Assembly (NCBI GenBank): GCA_034766995.1
Contig: CM068313.1
Location: 27,786,825-27,850,824 of the forward strand
Direction of reading: 5' to 3'
Length of the DNA stretch: 64,000 nt
Origin: Acanthacorydalis orientalis
Taxonomy: Eukaryota > Arthropoda > Insecta > Megaloptera > Corydalidae
The notes below the pieces were generated by a model. The model saw only the letters and a program-made list of their open reading frames with translations, had not been told where the DNA came from and ran no database searches. The translations under genes were made by a program, and so were the position numbers. Shown here in pieces: positions 37,600-50,269 of the stretch; position 1 is the stretch's first letter; each line of letters starts with the position of its first letter.

Positions 37600-37910
37600 A
37601 TACACATTGAACTCTCATTCTGCATATAATTGTCGTAGTGACGTCTTATTCCATGAAACAATTAATTTGCAACACTGCCTACGATCAAGTAAAATAAGTA
37701 AGAAGAACCGTCGAACTGAATGAGGGGTCTATAATTACATCCAATTATTACATTTACAATCCGGTGTGGTAATTATTGTGCACAAGTATGATTAATGCGT
37801 AAGTGTTCTTAATTAATACAATTAGTGATGATTTAGTGGACATATCTTCTACCTTCTTTTTCGTATCGTCTTACAGTCCTCGAGTTCTTAACAACTGAAA
37901 ACAGAGTAGC
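37600..37910. promoter_or_regulatory. candidate enhancer with homeodomain cores and CRE
   Basis: TGACGTC at 37639-37645, then a run of TAAT/ATTA cores (AATTAATTTGC, CCAATTATT, GGTAATTATTG, CTTAATTAATAC, ACAATTAGTG) separated by balanced sequence (CTGCCTACGATCAAG, ATCCGGTGTGG). No ORF. Confidence 0.36.
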
Positions 37911-38137
37911 GTTTCAAATATTCTGATACAAAATCGAGATAAGCTCTTTTAAACGCTTTTTTTAATAAATTACTTGAATTATCTGAAGAGGAATAAATAA
38001 TCGATGTAAATTTATTTGTGAACGCCTCGATTTTAAATTATTATAAAAGTTGTTATTAAAGATCAAATTATACGGTTTTTGTATTTCTTTTTCAATAAAT
38101 TAATATTTTAATTCAAATAGCAATTGCAGTTTGTATT

Positions 38138-38141
<4 letters not shown>

Positions 38142-38182
<41 letters not shown>
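38142..38182. repeat. (TA)n microsatellite
   Basis: About 40 bp, pure. Confidence 0.95.
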
Positions 38183-38186
<4 letters not shown>

Positions 38187-38984
38187 GATAAATAAGTAAA
38201 ACAATAGCTTATCTTTTATATTAAATAATATGTTTATTAGGATTTTTTCAAAAAAATATTGAGAACCCCATCTCTAATTTCAACAACTTATTTTTAATGA
38301 AACGGAAGATTTTAATATAAATATCTTTTAGTATTCATTAAGAAAATGTTTAATTAAAATGTAATTAAGGATTATTTAAAATATTTTAACGAATCTAATA
38401 AATTTACAGTCAATAACTAAATATCCAAATTAAATAATTACAAGGTGCTATTAAATACATACTTTGTAAATTATGACAGAGATGAATATAGCGTAATTAT
38501 AATCTTACGCTGTTTTCTTTTATTTAGAAAGTGATTTTATAGAATTGTAATAAATAACAATTTCTTCTTGTACAAGTGGAATTTTTTACAGTGATAAAAC
38601 ACTTAAGTATTTTTATTCATTTTATAAATTGAATTTAATTTAATAGTTAATAATTTTTAGAAGTATATTTTTCATTTACACGTCTTTAATTGAAGAATTT
38701 AAATATTAATCATAATTTATTTAATAGTTATTGAATTAAAATAATAATTTATTTGCTGTTTATTATTACATAGTCTATTCAGTACTGATGTTTAAAATTC
38801 TTAGTTTATAAAACATATTTTTGAAACCTGAAAACCTGTTTTAAAAGGTGTGTTGTTCTACGATCATATATTATAGAATAATAGAAAGGATACATTAATA
38901 AAGCAAATGTGAAAAAGCTAAATAAACTAACAATTTTTTTTGGTTATCATTTTTGTTATAAATTAATGAAAGTACTAAATGACA

Positions 38985-39470
38985 GTTGTCATGCGTTGCT
39001 GATAGTATATAGTAATTCAGTAATTCGTTCGTGAATTAATCGCATTTGTCACAAAATGTCAAAGCAGTGAGTAACTGATTTTACGGGTGTATATGTATGT
39101 GTGTGTATTTGCGAGCACGTAAAGGGATAAAGGGATAGAGCGATGTCGCGGCCCAGACGATCCTTTATGATATAGAGATAAGTTTTTCTTTTTTCGACGA
39201 ATATATTTTTCTAAACGAACAAGGCTGGATGGATGACTGGTCGGTGGGCTGGATAACTGTTGTATGGCTGGTATTCTCGCAACGCGGTATTATTAGTTTA
39301 ATCATGAAAGCGATTTGGCAAATCTGTCAGACATCTTTTGATTTATTTTCTCCTTAATACCGTCTGGCTCGCTGTTTCTGCCATTGTAACGAAGTATTAC
39401 TGACAATTTTTTGCCATGCAGCGTGTGAAATATTACCCGGTTTGTTTTTATCGCTATATGTGTATGAATT
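38985..39470. promoter_or_regulatory. large low-repeat block, candidate enhancer
   Basis: About 480 bp and repeat-poor, with CpGs (GATGTCGCGGCCCAGACG), GGCTGGATGGATGACTGG (a GGCTGG motif repeated), Sox-type CATTGT, and TGAAAGCGATTTGG. A donor-like GTGAGTAAC lies at 39067. No long frame. One of the best conserved-element candidates. Confidence 0.38.
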
Positions 39471-40128
39471 TTGACACATTCTTTTTACTTATTTGTGAAA
39501 TTATTTTCGTGTTACATTCTAAATGTATAAATATAAAACCCTATATATATATACACACACGTATGTGTTCTTGTATGATAGTATTTTTCTAACCTCGAAT
39601 ATTTTTGTGCTCGTATAAATGTGATTAATGAAAACATTTAAAAAAATTATAAATCAAATTAAGAAATGTATTTCATTGATTAATTATCAAATAAATTACA
39701 TTTTTACTATATATATATATAGATAAAGAATTACTATTTTAACTAGTTATATAATTTTAATTGGAATTATATCAATACATTTATAACGTTATTGCCTAAT
39801 CTCAATAGTATAGTATATTTTACTGTGTATTACATTTTAGTTTTAATTTTCTAACAAAATTATTCAAATAAATCTCAAATTATTTTTTTAATCATAGTTT
39901 AAAAATAATTTATACTACGAAACATCTTTATTATTTTTTAATATATGAAAAAAACAATATCTTAAACGTTTATTTTATTAACAATATATTATTTCTACCA
40001 ATACCTCTTAGTTATTCATTTTTGGGAGTAAATACAGTTAATGAATTTAAGCAATAACGTGAACTAAGTTTGTATTAGCCCGACTTGGATCATCATTTTT
40101 ATATTTCATTTCAAAATCACGCAAAATA

Positions 40129-41208
40129 TTAGGTTATTAAGTATGCAATGTCCAGTTTCCTTAAGTACTATGTTTGACATCTCACATTTCACTTATATTC
40201 ACATTTTTTTTATTTTGAAGGTATACATCCTCATTTTTTAAAACGCACGTTTTGACTTGCATTTAATATTCAATTAATTTGTAGGGCATTTTTTGCCACG
40301 TGAGCAACCTGAGATCAAGGAGGATAATGGCTAAAAGCTGTAGTGGAAGCGAATCCATCTTAAACTACGAGTGAATTAGCAGCAAGATTTGACGTTACTA
40401 TTCCAACAATATTGGACCATTTGAAACCAATCGGCAGCATAATGAACGTGGATAGATGGGTTCTGCATGAATTAAACGAGCGTCCGAACAGAAATCGTCT
40501 CGAAGCTTACCTTTCTTCGCTGTCACGAAAAAAAATTAACCATTCCTTCATCGTATTGTTACGTGTAATGAAAAATGGATTTTTTTGGCAGTCTCAAATG
40601 TTTGGCACAATGAATGAATAAAGATGAAGTTTCGAAACATAGTTCAAAACTGAATATTCATCAAAAAAAGTTAATGATGTCTAGTTGGTGGTCCAGCGAT
40701 GGTATTATCTATTAAAACTTCATCAAACCTGGATAATCGATTACAGCGAATGTCTACTGCAATCTATTGTACGAAATGATGAGGATGCTTGCGATTAAGC
40801 AGCAGAAATTGATCAATAGAGATAGGCTAATCCCCTTATAACTCAACGCTTGACCACATGCCGCAGTTACAACGATACTCAAACGACAGAAGCTGGACTT
40901 GGGAAGTCTCTGTTATCCACCGTATTCACCAGACCTTACAACTGACTACCTCTTCTTCCAGGCTTTAGACCACTTCTTGCAAGGAAAAATATTCAATTCT
41001 CAACAAATTGTGGAAAATGACTTTTGCGATTTCATCACCACCCGCTCTCCAGATTCTTCGCTTCTGGCATAAACAAGCTACCGTTAAGATGGCAAAACTG
41101 TGTCGATAGTGTAGACACATACTTTGATTAATTGTACTGTTTCTTGTTTGAGATATAATAAACTAAAATTTTTATTCGAAATCAGACATTTCATATTTAA
41201 TAACTTAA
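40129..41208 (+). mobile_element. mariner element, near complete but dead
   Basis: Terminal inverted repeats of ~30 bp (TTAGGTTATTAAGTATG at the left; the right-end complement is TTAAGTTATTAAATATG) with TA on both sides (40127-40128, 41209-41210). Length is 1080 bp against the usual ~1.3 kb. Inside is a mariner transposase in broken frames: the second helix-turn-helix (RFDVTIPTILDHLK), WVLHELNERP, the block around the first catalytic Asp, the YSPDL/DYLFF block, and a C-terminus like LPLRWQNCVDS. The N-terminal region is shortened. A nonsense codon precedes the HTH, the first catalytic Asp is read as Asn (TCNEKW) and the second-Asp block (HDNA in the family) has decayed. Not active. Subfamily not assigned with certainty (mellifera-like is my guess). 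Confidence 0.9.
40310..41120 (+). pseudogene. mariner transposase pseudogene
   Basis: Remains of the DDE/D (DD34D) transposase that cuts and rejoins DNA at the element ends. The frame shifts at least once between 40500 and 40600 and there are in-frame stops (for example TAA in the ANPS-TTSELAA stretch, and TGA in the second catalytic block). At least two of the three catalytic acidic positions are lost or altered, so even a repaired frame would not encode an intact active site. Confidence 0.85.
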
Positions 41209-41863
41209 TACATACTTTTAAATATACAATTAACCATATACTATAAATACATGGAAAACAGTGTCTTAAGAACTAATAGACCATAACTTTACAACCAAAA
41301 TCATCTATATCTCTTAAAAGTAAGCATTTATCTGCTCAAATTAAGAAATATCTAAAAAATTTTGTAAGAAATTAATTTTTTATACCTTCGTCAAATATGT
41401 GTTCTCTCCGCATGTTTTCGACTTAATTCTATAACGTAATTCGAGGGTTATTGCATTGAAAACGATCATTTATTATCATAAATAAACTGAATTTTTCGAT
41501 TATATATTATAATATAAATTATTTAAAAATATAAACACATATTTAAATGAATTTTATAACATTTAAAATTTATTTTTATATTTTAAATATAAGTATTTCA
41601 TAATAGCACCAAATATTTTCTTATTTAGTTAATATAGAAAACAATCATGATTGAAAGTTAATAGATATTCATAACATTGGCCTTTATTGCACAACAGTGC
41701 AAATAAGATCTTTTCAAACCAAATCAAACAGATAATCAGTTGAACATGGTATACATTAGGATCAATAACTTTAAAAATAATGCCAATTAATGACAATAAA
41801 ATAGAAAGTATCTTTTTAGTAACATTTTATAAATAAATATTTGTCTCAAATTAATTAAACAGA

Positions 41864-41884
41864 TACACACGTACACACACACAC

Positions 41885-41938
<54 letters not shown>
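41864..41938. repeat. (CA)n-(TA)n compound repeat
   Basis: CA array with one GT step, then TA of about 50 bp. Confidence 0.95.
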
Positions 41939-41943
<5 letters not shown>

Positions 41944-42538
41944 GTCATAAAAACGACTAAACAAATTAATTTATCTATCAAATAGATCTTCCTCTCATTC
42001 AAACTATTAAATGTTAATTATAAAAAATAAAGACGTCGATTGGTTTTATCTTTAAGATAATCAACATTTAGTTTTTAAAGAGGATTAATTTAAATAATCA
42101 TAAATTAACAAAGGAACCACCTTTTCCGTTACAAATTAAAAACAATAGAACATACTTCCTGTAGTTGTACATTCCAACATTATTGGTTAAAAGTAAACAA
42201 AATGTCGTCTGCATTCATGAATAATATACCAATAGTATTTGAGAAGTTTTTTTTTTAATTATTCTAAGTGATTTTGCTTGTAATTGTAATGGGAGTTTAT
42301 ATGTTTACTGAAGTGTATAACTTTTTAAATGTTTATTCGAGATACAAGGACAATACTTTTTCCTAGATTTTTTTAACGTAGTAGTTAATTGCATATATGT
42401 ATTACATTTTATATACAAAGTCAATATTTTATTTTAAAAAAAACTCCTTTCAAAATCATTGTAAATGTAAGTTTTCTGTTGACTTAAAATTTAATTTAGG
42501 TTTAAATAGACAATAAATATCATATTTATTGCCCATTA

Positions 42539-42579
<41 letters not shown>

Positions 42580-42699
42580 CTTATTAACTTAGAATTACAA
42601 AATTATAAATGAATAACAATTAAAATATTCAAAAAAAATCAAAAATAAATACACAAATAAAAGATAACTTTTATATATTATAAAATCTTGAAATAATAT

Positions 42700-42776
42700 A
42701 CATATATATATATATATATATACATATATACATATACATATACACATATACATATATACATATATATATATATATG
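42700..42776. repeat. (TA)n with CA steps
   Basis: TA arrays interspersed with TACATA and CACATA units. Confidence 0.95.
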
Positions 42777-43571
42777 AATAGAAAAAAAACGTTAAAAAAT
42801 TGTGTTTTTTTCTATCAAAGAAATTTTTAATATAGAACTTTTACATTTAGGAAAACGCACACATAATGAATTAAAAATGTTTTTGTATTATTTACAGTAT
42901 TACGTGTTGAAAAATTATATTAAACATTTTTTGTAAAATGAAAAGTAATATTTGTTACAATCATTTTTTTTAAAAAAATAATATTATATTAAATAAAATA
43001 AATAATTATTAAGAGAACTTAAATTTTAACTGTATTTTACTTAATAAAAATTGCATTGATGTATAATGATAGGATGTAATAATTTTTTTATATTATTTTT
43101 TTATTGATTATATAGCGCGATCAAGAAATTAAGATAAATTATGTGTCAAGTTTAATTACATATAAAAATGTACATCAAAAATAAAAAAGCATTTTATGTT
43201 AAAGAGATGTTTACATATGTTTATAAACGCCCGCATAAATATAATTACTTCTGCAGATTGTACCGTTAAAAATTCAAAAATTTTATTAGTGAACATAATA
43301 TTTCAAGGTATTTACACTTGATGATAGTTTACATTTCGACAGCAAAAAAAAAAGTATAAAAGTTCAACATTTATTTTAAACTCTATAAACTTATCATATA
43401 TTAAGTTTCAATTAATAAATTGGTTTTTTAGTAATTTATTTTTATTTTACACTTTTAAGCATTTTTATTGCTTTAAGACATGTTGAATTTTAAAGTCTAT
43501 GCTACAAAGTTTTAAACTACCTCATAAATTATACCCTTGTTAAACCACACATATCGAATATCCAAACAGAT

Positions 43572-43652
43572 GACAACTCAAACTCAGATTCGAACTCTTG
43601 ACCTTTTGTTCAACAGTTGGCCGTAGTAACTCCGTTGAACTTACTCTTAAGA
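43572..43652 (-). repeat. tRNA-like fragment, weak
   Basis: On the minus strand GAACAAAAGGTCAAGAGTTCGAATCTG resembles the anticodon-to-T-arm section of a tRNA (B-box GAGTTCGAATC at 43597-43587), but I give it only as a pattern. Upstream GTTCAACGGAGTTACTACGG is in A-box position. T-stem pairing is poor. Possibly an old tRNA-derived SINE. Confidence 0.28.
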
Positions 43653-44616
43653 CAAAGTAAACGTCAAATTCATTTCGACAAACTTCATAACAAATGAAAT
43701 AATCGTCTAATTAATACATTCGTACTTATTGAAATTATATAACCAAATCAATGAATCGCATGAAAAAATTATTAATCCAAAATAAATAACTACAAGCATA
43801 CATGTCTATCAGAATCCAATTGAAATATAAATGTATTCTTCAAACAAAAGTTACATTTTGATTAAAGTTAATGTTGTATAACAAATTATCTGATTTATTT
43901 TTTTAATAAAAATTGTATTTAATCAAGGATCAATATTATTTTGTTAATTTTCTATTTTTCTCTCATATCTATACATATGACTTATGAGTTATATTTTTGA
44001 TCTTATAAAAAATCGATCAATAAATAATAAAAAAAAAACATCATAAATGTATTATCACACACACATTATTGAATGGAACATATGAATTTAATACGACAAC
44101 ATATTTCCTCGAATATACTGGAACAAAGTTCTACAATTTTGATTAATACACTGTTATTATTACCCCTATTAAGGCTAATAATGGTCGGTCAATATCACAT
44201 AAATATGTCTGATAAAAATGGACTATTAGACACGGTGTTTATAAACTGAAGAATTAAGGTATTTTTTTATCCATTTCAATTAATTTTATAGAACTTAGGA
44301 ACATATATTTTTCCATTAGATTCACTTTTTTCGATATGAATTAGAATATGTATATATATATATATATATATATAAATATTGAAAATCTATTTAAAAAATA
44401 TTTCTCTTCGAATAATTTGAAAAAAATTCTGTATTGTAGATCTGAGAATACGAGCGAATCATTAAAAGGCGCCTAGACAATAATATAAATAATATATTAT
44501 TAAAATATTTTGATTTTAAAAAAGTTATATTGTTTATAGGAACAGAAAATTTATTTAAAAGTGTTTTTTTGAAAGTGAATTTATTCACAACTATAAAAAT
44601 AATATTAGCATGTATA

Positions 44617-45174
44617 TTAGTTTGGTAGGAAAATAATTGCGGTTTTTGTTTTCTAAATTCTAACCTTATTTTTTCAATGAATGTGTAATTTCATTGCGTT
44701 CATGTTAATAACATTTTAAAGTGCATTTTTCGATCTGTATTTTGGTAACATCGACTTCGGTTTTATTATTAATTTTGATTCAAATTGGGCTATTGAATTA
44801 AAAAAGGGAAAGAAACAAATAAGAGCAATTTTTTGTATGAGTTCAAAACGGGTATGAAGCAGAAACTGCTCGTGAACTAAACGATGCTTTTGGTATGGGT
44901 ACTGTCAAGGAACGTACTGATCCAATAGTGGTTTCAAAAATTTCGTGCTGGAGACGAGTGTCTTGAAGATAAAGTAGGGCGCGGGCGTTGTTCTTCAGTT
45001 CATAACGATCAACTGAAGGTGTTAGTTGGGTCAGAACCACGCGCAATAATTCGAAACAGCTTGCACAAAAGTTAGGCGTTAGTCATCCAACAGTTCTGGA
45101 TGACTTAAAACCACTTAAATTAAAAAATGTATATGAATTCGAAAGTCATAAATGGCAATTATTTTTCTACCAAT

Positions 45175-45178
<4 letters not shown>
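44617..45178 (+). mobile_element. 562-bp internally deleted mariner (copy A)
   Basis: Left end reads TTAGTTTGGTAGGAAAA, right-end complement TAAGATTGGTAGAAAAA, both continuing into AATAATTGC. TA flanks both ends (44615-44616 and 45179-45180). The ends resemble cecropia-subfamily mariners (Hsmar1-type, TTAGGTTGG...AATTGCGG). Only the 5' half of a transposase remains, frameshifted: first HTH (ELNDAFGMGTVKERT), the linker like DE.LED, and the second HTH (GVSHPTVLDDLKPL). The frame then jumps to the 3' untranslated end. The whole catalytic domain is missing. The right end abuts a (TA)n array. Same structure as the copy at 58.2 kb. Confidence 0.88.

Positions 45179-45224
<46 letters not shown>
45176..45224. 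repeat. (TA)n abutting mariner copy A
   Basis: TA array of about 49 bp starting at the right end of the 562-bp mariner. Its first TA doubles as the target-site duplication. Confidence 0.95.
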
Positions 45225-45226
<2 letters not shown>

Positions 45227-45362
45227 TTAGTAGTAGTAATATTATTAGTACTAGTAAAAAAATCAGAACTCTTTTTTATCCAACTATATTTTTTTAATCT
45301 GAACATTTATTAAAAATCAAATAGATCACACGATATTATTAGCAACAAATGAATATATAATC

Positions 45363-45739
45363 CAGGGTTCTTTAAACAGAGTTCCACGGAAGGTTAGTGT
45401 TCCGCGCAACCTCTTCAGCTGTTCCACGAGTCAAAGTTAAAATTCAAAAAATTTTCAAAGTAAAAACCCGAAAAGCTAAAAATTCAAAATAATTAATTTA
45501 TAATAGTATATAAATACTTATTATTACCTATTATAGCTATTATGTAGTAACACTATATTTACGGAGTACAAATTACAACCCCGCACATTAAGATGTAAAT
45601 AATAAAATGTGATAATATAGGATAGTTGATATTCAAAACTTGTGAGGTATGTATCTCGAATTTTCTGGAAATCGTAGGGGTTCCGTAAAAAATTACAATC
45701 TTAAGGGTTCTGTTAGACGACAAACTTTGAAGACCACCG
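45363..45739. mobile_element. 377-bp hAT-type MITE
   Basis: Begins CAGGGTTCTTTAAACA. The complement of its end begins CGGTGGTCTTCAAAGTTTG, the imperfect CAGNGGTTCTCAAA-type terminal repeat typical of hAT elements. It is flanked by a perfect 8-bp duplication ATATAATC (45355-45362 and 45740-45747), the hAT target-site length. Both ends also carry GTTCC(G) and GGAACC-type subterminal motifs. The interior is non-coding and AT-rich. Non-autonomous, so it would need a transposase from elsewhere. Confidence 0.85.
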
Positions 45740-46160
45740 ATATAATCAATAGTACGGTATTATAGAAAAAAGCGAATGGACTGTATTATTTATAAATGTG
45801 ATATAGATTTCAGAGAAAATGCTTTGATAGAGTATACATTGCCGAATTGTGTTAGAAGAATTAAAAATAACAGTTTATGATTATTTATTATTCAACGTTT
45901 ATAAAACTTAAAACTATATATAAAAAGTTTAATTATCTTCAATGTGTAATAAAAGTTCTCATCATTTTAATTTGACAAGTAAAGAATAAACAATTTCATT
46001 GAATAATTTTTGTTTATTTACTTTATTATTAATATTTCTCTCAATTCGATATCATTCTGAATATATATTGTTTTAGATGTTCTCTTCAAACGAAAAGCAT
46101 TTTAGTTATTTCATAAAAAGGTTGCTGTCTCAACCATTCAACTGAAATTGAAAAGTTTTC

Positions 46161-46166
<6 letters not shown>

Positions 46167-46203
<37 letters not shown>
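46167..46203. repeat. (TA)n microsatellite
   Basis: About 37 bp, pure. Confidence 0.95.
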
Positions 46204-46205
<2 letters not shown>

Positions 46206-47159
46206 CAAACAAAACACTTACAAAGGAGATTCAAATAAATGTGCTTTGCTGAATAGCTTTATTATTATTATTTTTGACAGTCCATTAAATGAGTTATATA
46301 TTAAAGGAATTAATATATTATTTTTGAATATTAGATTTTAAATTATATGTGTTACAAAGTCGAATACATTTTAAAGTATTAAATAAAACATTTTCTTTGT
46401 ACTTTTACAATAAAAACACAAACAGTTGTTTTTGACATTTCACTACGCTTTGAAATTGTATAGCGTTTTAACTTTATACGTTATTTTAACTGTCATTTTC
46501 ACATTTCGATTTTTTTTCGGCGCTCTTGTAGAACAATAGATGCAATATGAGAAAAGTGGGAGTAGGTGGAGAAATGCGGTTTGTAGTTTCTGTATACTTT
46601 GTGCTCGTTGTAAAGTTTTGAAGAGGTATGTCAGATCACGTCTTGGTATTTCTCAGTGAGGTTTTTTTGTGAAGCCACTATGGCTGAAGAAAAACTATAT
46701 TTTTATTTATTGCTATATATATATATATATAAAACATACATATATGTGCTTATATGTTTGTATTCGAGTTTTTACAAATCACTAAATTCATTTTTTAAGT
46801 ATCAATAAACTAAATATTTACTAATAACGTAACTAATTTAAACTAAAAATTACTCTTAAATGAAATGTGTAAATATATATTTTTTGCAAAAAAAATGATT
46901 TGTTAACAAATTAATATCTCGTTATTTTTATTAGTACATAATGAAGATGTGAGTATTATTTGAATTAATGTACCATGCTCCTACAATAACAATAAGTTAT
47001 GATTTTTTTTATATATGTTACATTTGATATATAATACATGGTCAAGTATATATAATTAATTACTTATTAATTAATGTTATAATTCATTAAGAACAAATTA
47101 TTAAAAACCAAATTATTAAATACCACTATATAGTTTTATTAGTGTTTTTCAAATCTAAA

Positions 47160-47520
47160 AATAATTCATAAGATAACGATTTTCAAACTGTAGTCATGAA
47201 TTGTAGATTCGAGCTTGCTCAGCAATATATGTAACAGTAAGTACACTCAAAACTGGTTGTAGTGCAGACTGGGATAGTCTAGTACGAGACGAGACAAAAT
47301 CATATAACAGCCTCGACCTAATTACGAAGTGTCACAGACAAGACTAGTGCTCCAACTCCTCTCTATACGACAAAATTCTTTTGCTTTTATGTTAACCCAT
47401 CAAAAACAAAATGCTATTTCAGATAGTTGTACGCTATGCTCTGCTACACTGCTTTGTATTATCTGTACAAGTATTATATTAATTGGATCTTTGTTACAAA
47501 CTGAAGTGTTAACCTAATTT
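47160..47520. other. low-repeat block, weak exon signals
   Basis: TTTTCAAACTGTAG then 43 nt then GTAAGTACAC (donor at 47237) gives a splice-bounded segment with at most 13 codons. A 62-codon plus frame follows at 47329. Neither has recognisable content. Balanced composition suggests a conserved or transcribed segment. Confidence 0.22.
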
Positions 47521-48179
47521 CAAGATATTGTATTTAGATAAATATAGACATATAAATATATATATATATATGTAGTAAAAATTCGAAGTTGCCATTTTAG
47601 TAACATTAAAACAACTATAATAATAAATTATTAATAACTACGGTACATTTGTATTTATACATATGAATGTATGTATATGTATTTATAGAAATGATAGATT
47701 TATACTCTTATGTAAAATATATTTTTGTCCAACATTATCTTTTTCCATACATTGTCTCTAGACATTGTCTTTCTATATAAATCGAACTTAAAAATTGTTA
47801 CTAAATAAGTACAAAATTTATATTTTAACATCCATTAATATCTACAAACAATATAAATATATTCATTACTTTATGTAATATACAAACAAATTTCAGGCCT
47901 AATTAATATAAAACTTTAATTAAAATCATAACAATATAGACAAACACAAAGTTTGTTTATTTGAAGATTCATAGGACAATGATCTCTCCATTTTTAAAAA
48001 ACGGAGATTATAACCGATTAAATAAAGAATAAATTTCGTAAGAAGACCAAATTTTATTGAACTCATTATAAAATAGAAAAACAGACATAATTAAAATCTA
48101 TATGAACATTAGCTGGCATTCTCGTGAACTCTATATACTTGCTTACTAATCGATTATATATCTACCTATCTGTCCATTT

Positions 48180-48182
<3 letters not shown>

Positions 48183-48219
<37 letters not shown>
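48183..48219. repeat. (TA)n microsatellite
   Basis: About 37 bp, pure. Confidence 0.95.
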
Positions 48220-48222
<3 letters not shown>

Positions 48223-48688
48223 ATTTAATTATTCTTTGTATTTTATTAACAATAAAAAATTCATTAATAAAATCATCAAAACTTACAAGATTATTCAAAA
48301 CATAATGAATACTAATATGAATGTAAATTAAATTATCTGGATTTTAATTTAATTTATTTAATATTAACTTGATTTCGCAATAAATATTTTGATTCATTTA
48401 TTAATACCATCTTAGTAGCCAATGGGTGTAGTTTGATTTATATTATTATACGAGAATATTAATTTGTGTATATCTGCTAATAATATTAATTATTATTTTT
48501 TTTCCCATATTAGAAAATAAAAAAAACATTAAACAAAAAACAAATCTAATAAAATATATAGAGATATAAAATTTTACTTGAACTTAAATAGATTAAATAA
48601 ATTAAGATGAATTATATTTTGTTAATGAATGATTTTTTTTAAAAAAAAGATAATCAATACCAGGAGCTTTAATACTTGACATAACTAT

Positions 48689-48691
<3 letters not shown>

Positions 48692-48730
<39 letters not shown>

Positions 48731-48780
48731 GAAAGAGAGAGATATATAGAGAGTTAATATATATATATATATATATATAA
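48692..48780. repeat. (TA)n-(GA)n-(TA)n compound repeat
   Basis: Two TA arrays flanking AGAAAGAGAGAGATATATAG. Confidence 0.95.
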
Positions 48781-48839
48781 TTCTAAATCTTCTAGTTTCA
48801 AAAATTACTTCCCTTGTTACAAAGAACTTTCACATCAAA

Positions 48840-49150
48840 CAATATATCGTTGTTTTTGTTGTATTTTGAACGCCGCGTCGAAGGTTTGTAACGGAATAAT
48901 AAAGCACGTTTCGCTTTGCTGTAGAATTAAAATCTCAAAGGACGAACGTAGAAGATATAACAAAAAATAAAACTACAGATAAAAAAATTTGCCTGTTTGA
49001 GCACGTTTCGTGTAGTTTAGTTTTTAATAACAAACGTGTAGAAATTTTCAGTTGAATTTTATATGCACTCCTTTATTTGTTCATACTCCATTATGCCCAT
49101 GCGGTAATAGAGTTGTATTTTCATAGTTGAAGCAGTACGTTTGTAATGCA
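48840..49150. other. low-repeat block
   Basis: Includes TTGAACGCCGCGTCGAAGG and two ...GCACGTTTCG... motifs (48904 and 49002 areas). Non-coding in all frames beyond short stretches. Confidence 0.25.
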
Positions 49151-49154
49151 TGTT

Positions 49155-49159
<5 letters not shown>

Positions 49160-49206
<47 letters not shown>
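49160..49206. repeat. (TA)n-(CA)n repeat
   Basis: TA of about 39 bp, then CACACACA. Confidence 0.95.
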
Positions 49207-50238
49207 GACGAAATAATAGAATTTAAAGTAATAATATCATCTATAAAGTAAGTATAACATTTACCAAAGTAGGTAAAATATTTTTAATAGAAATATTTCA
49301 ATGTAATTTAATTGATTCGAAAAATATAAAATATGTCAAGTTATCCTATAATTGGAATAAAGTTGACAATAAAACATAGTTTTTATTAGTTGAAAGTCGT
49401 TATATAACTAACATTTAAAGAATCAGTATTTTCAGACAAAAACACATGTTTATCATAACGTTTGAATAGTAATTTATTACAAATCCATTTATTCTTTTCT
49501 GGTTGATAACTATTTACATCACATTTTGATTTTTTAAGGAAGACCCCAACTTTATAATAAACAAATTCCTCATTTAAAATTCGGCAATTAATTGTTTCAT
49601 CTAATACTTCTTCTTGGTTATATTAAATATTATCTTAGAAGAAATATATACTTATTAAAATTTAACATTTCTTTTAAACTATTTTCTTTCTTTATTTTAT
49701 ATACACTTATTAATGTTAAGAAAAGTTACTAAAAATAAAAAACCTCTTAAAAAGAGTGCCTTATTAAATATGATACTGCAAGTCTACAATAAACTGATTA
49801 AACTCGACAACTAAAAAATCAGCTTAGATATTAAATTTAACGTTTATACCTTATATTATGTAAAATACTCAATAAATTCTTTATTATTGAACTGTATAAG
49901 CGCATAGTTTAATAATCTAAAATGAAGAAATAATAAAAAAAATATACATTAGTGAGAGTTTATATAATAATTATTTTGAGAATAGAGTGACTCTAATATG
50001 ATTACAATTTTTGTCACATTCAGTTCCTCTTTATTGAACTAATTTGTAAAAATATTAGCAAGTTGCTAATGTAAGCTGTTTATTTAATAAAGAAATATTT
50101 TTTTTATTTCAAGAAACAAAACAAATGATTACAGAACTTAAACTTGTATAGATTTCATTCATATAATTTATTCAACTATGAATGCATTTTAATTTCTGTC
50201 TATATTTTTTTGTTTATATGTCGGTTTATTTGTACATA

Positions 50239-50269
<31 letters not shown>

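Larger units (their letters stand above)
41210..44610. other. AT-rich spacer between two mariners
   Basis: Contains TA/CA repeats and the weak tRNA-like fragment at 43.6 kb. No coding evidence. Confidence 0.6.

Noticed and set aside
44843..45046. 67-codon minus-strand ORF
   Set aside because: Antisense shadow of the mariner copy A transposase remnant.
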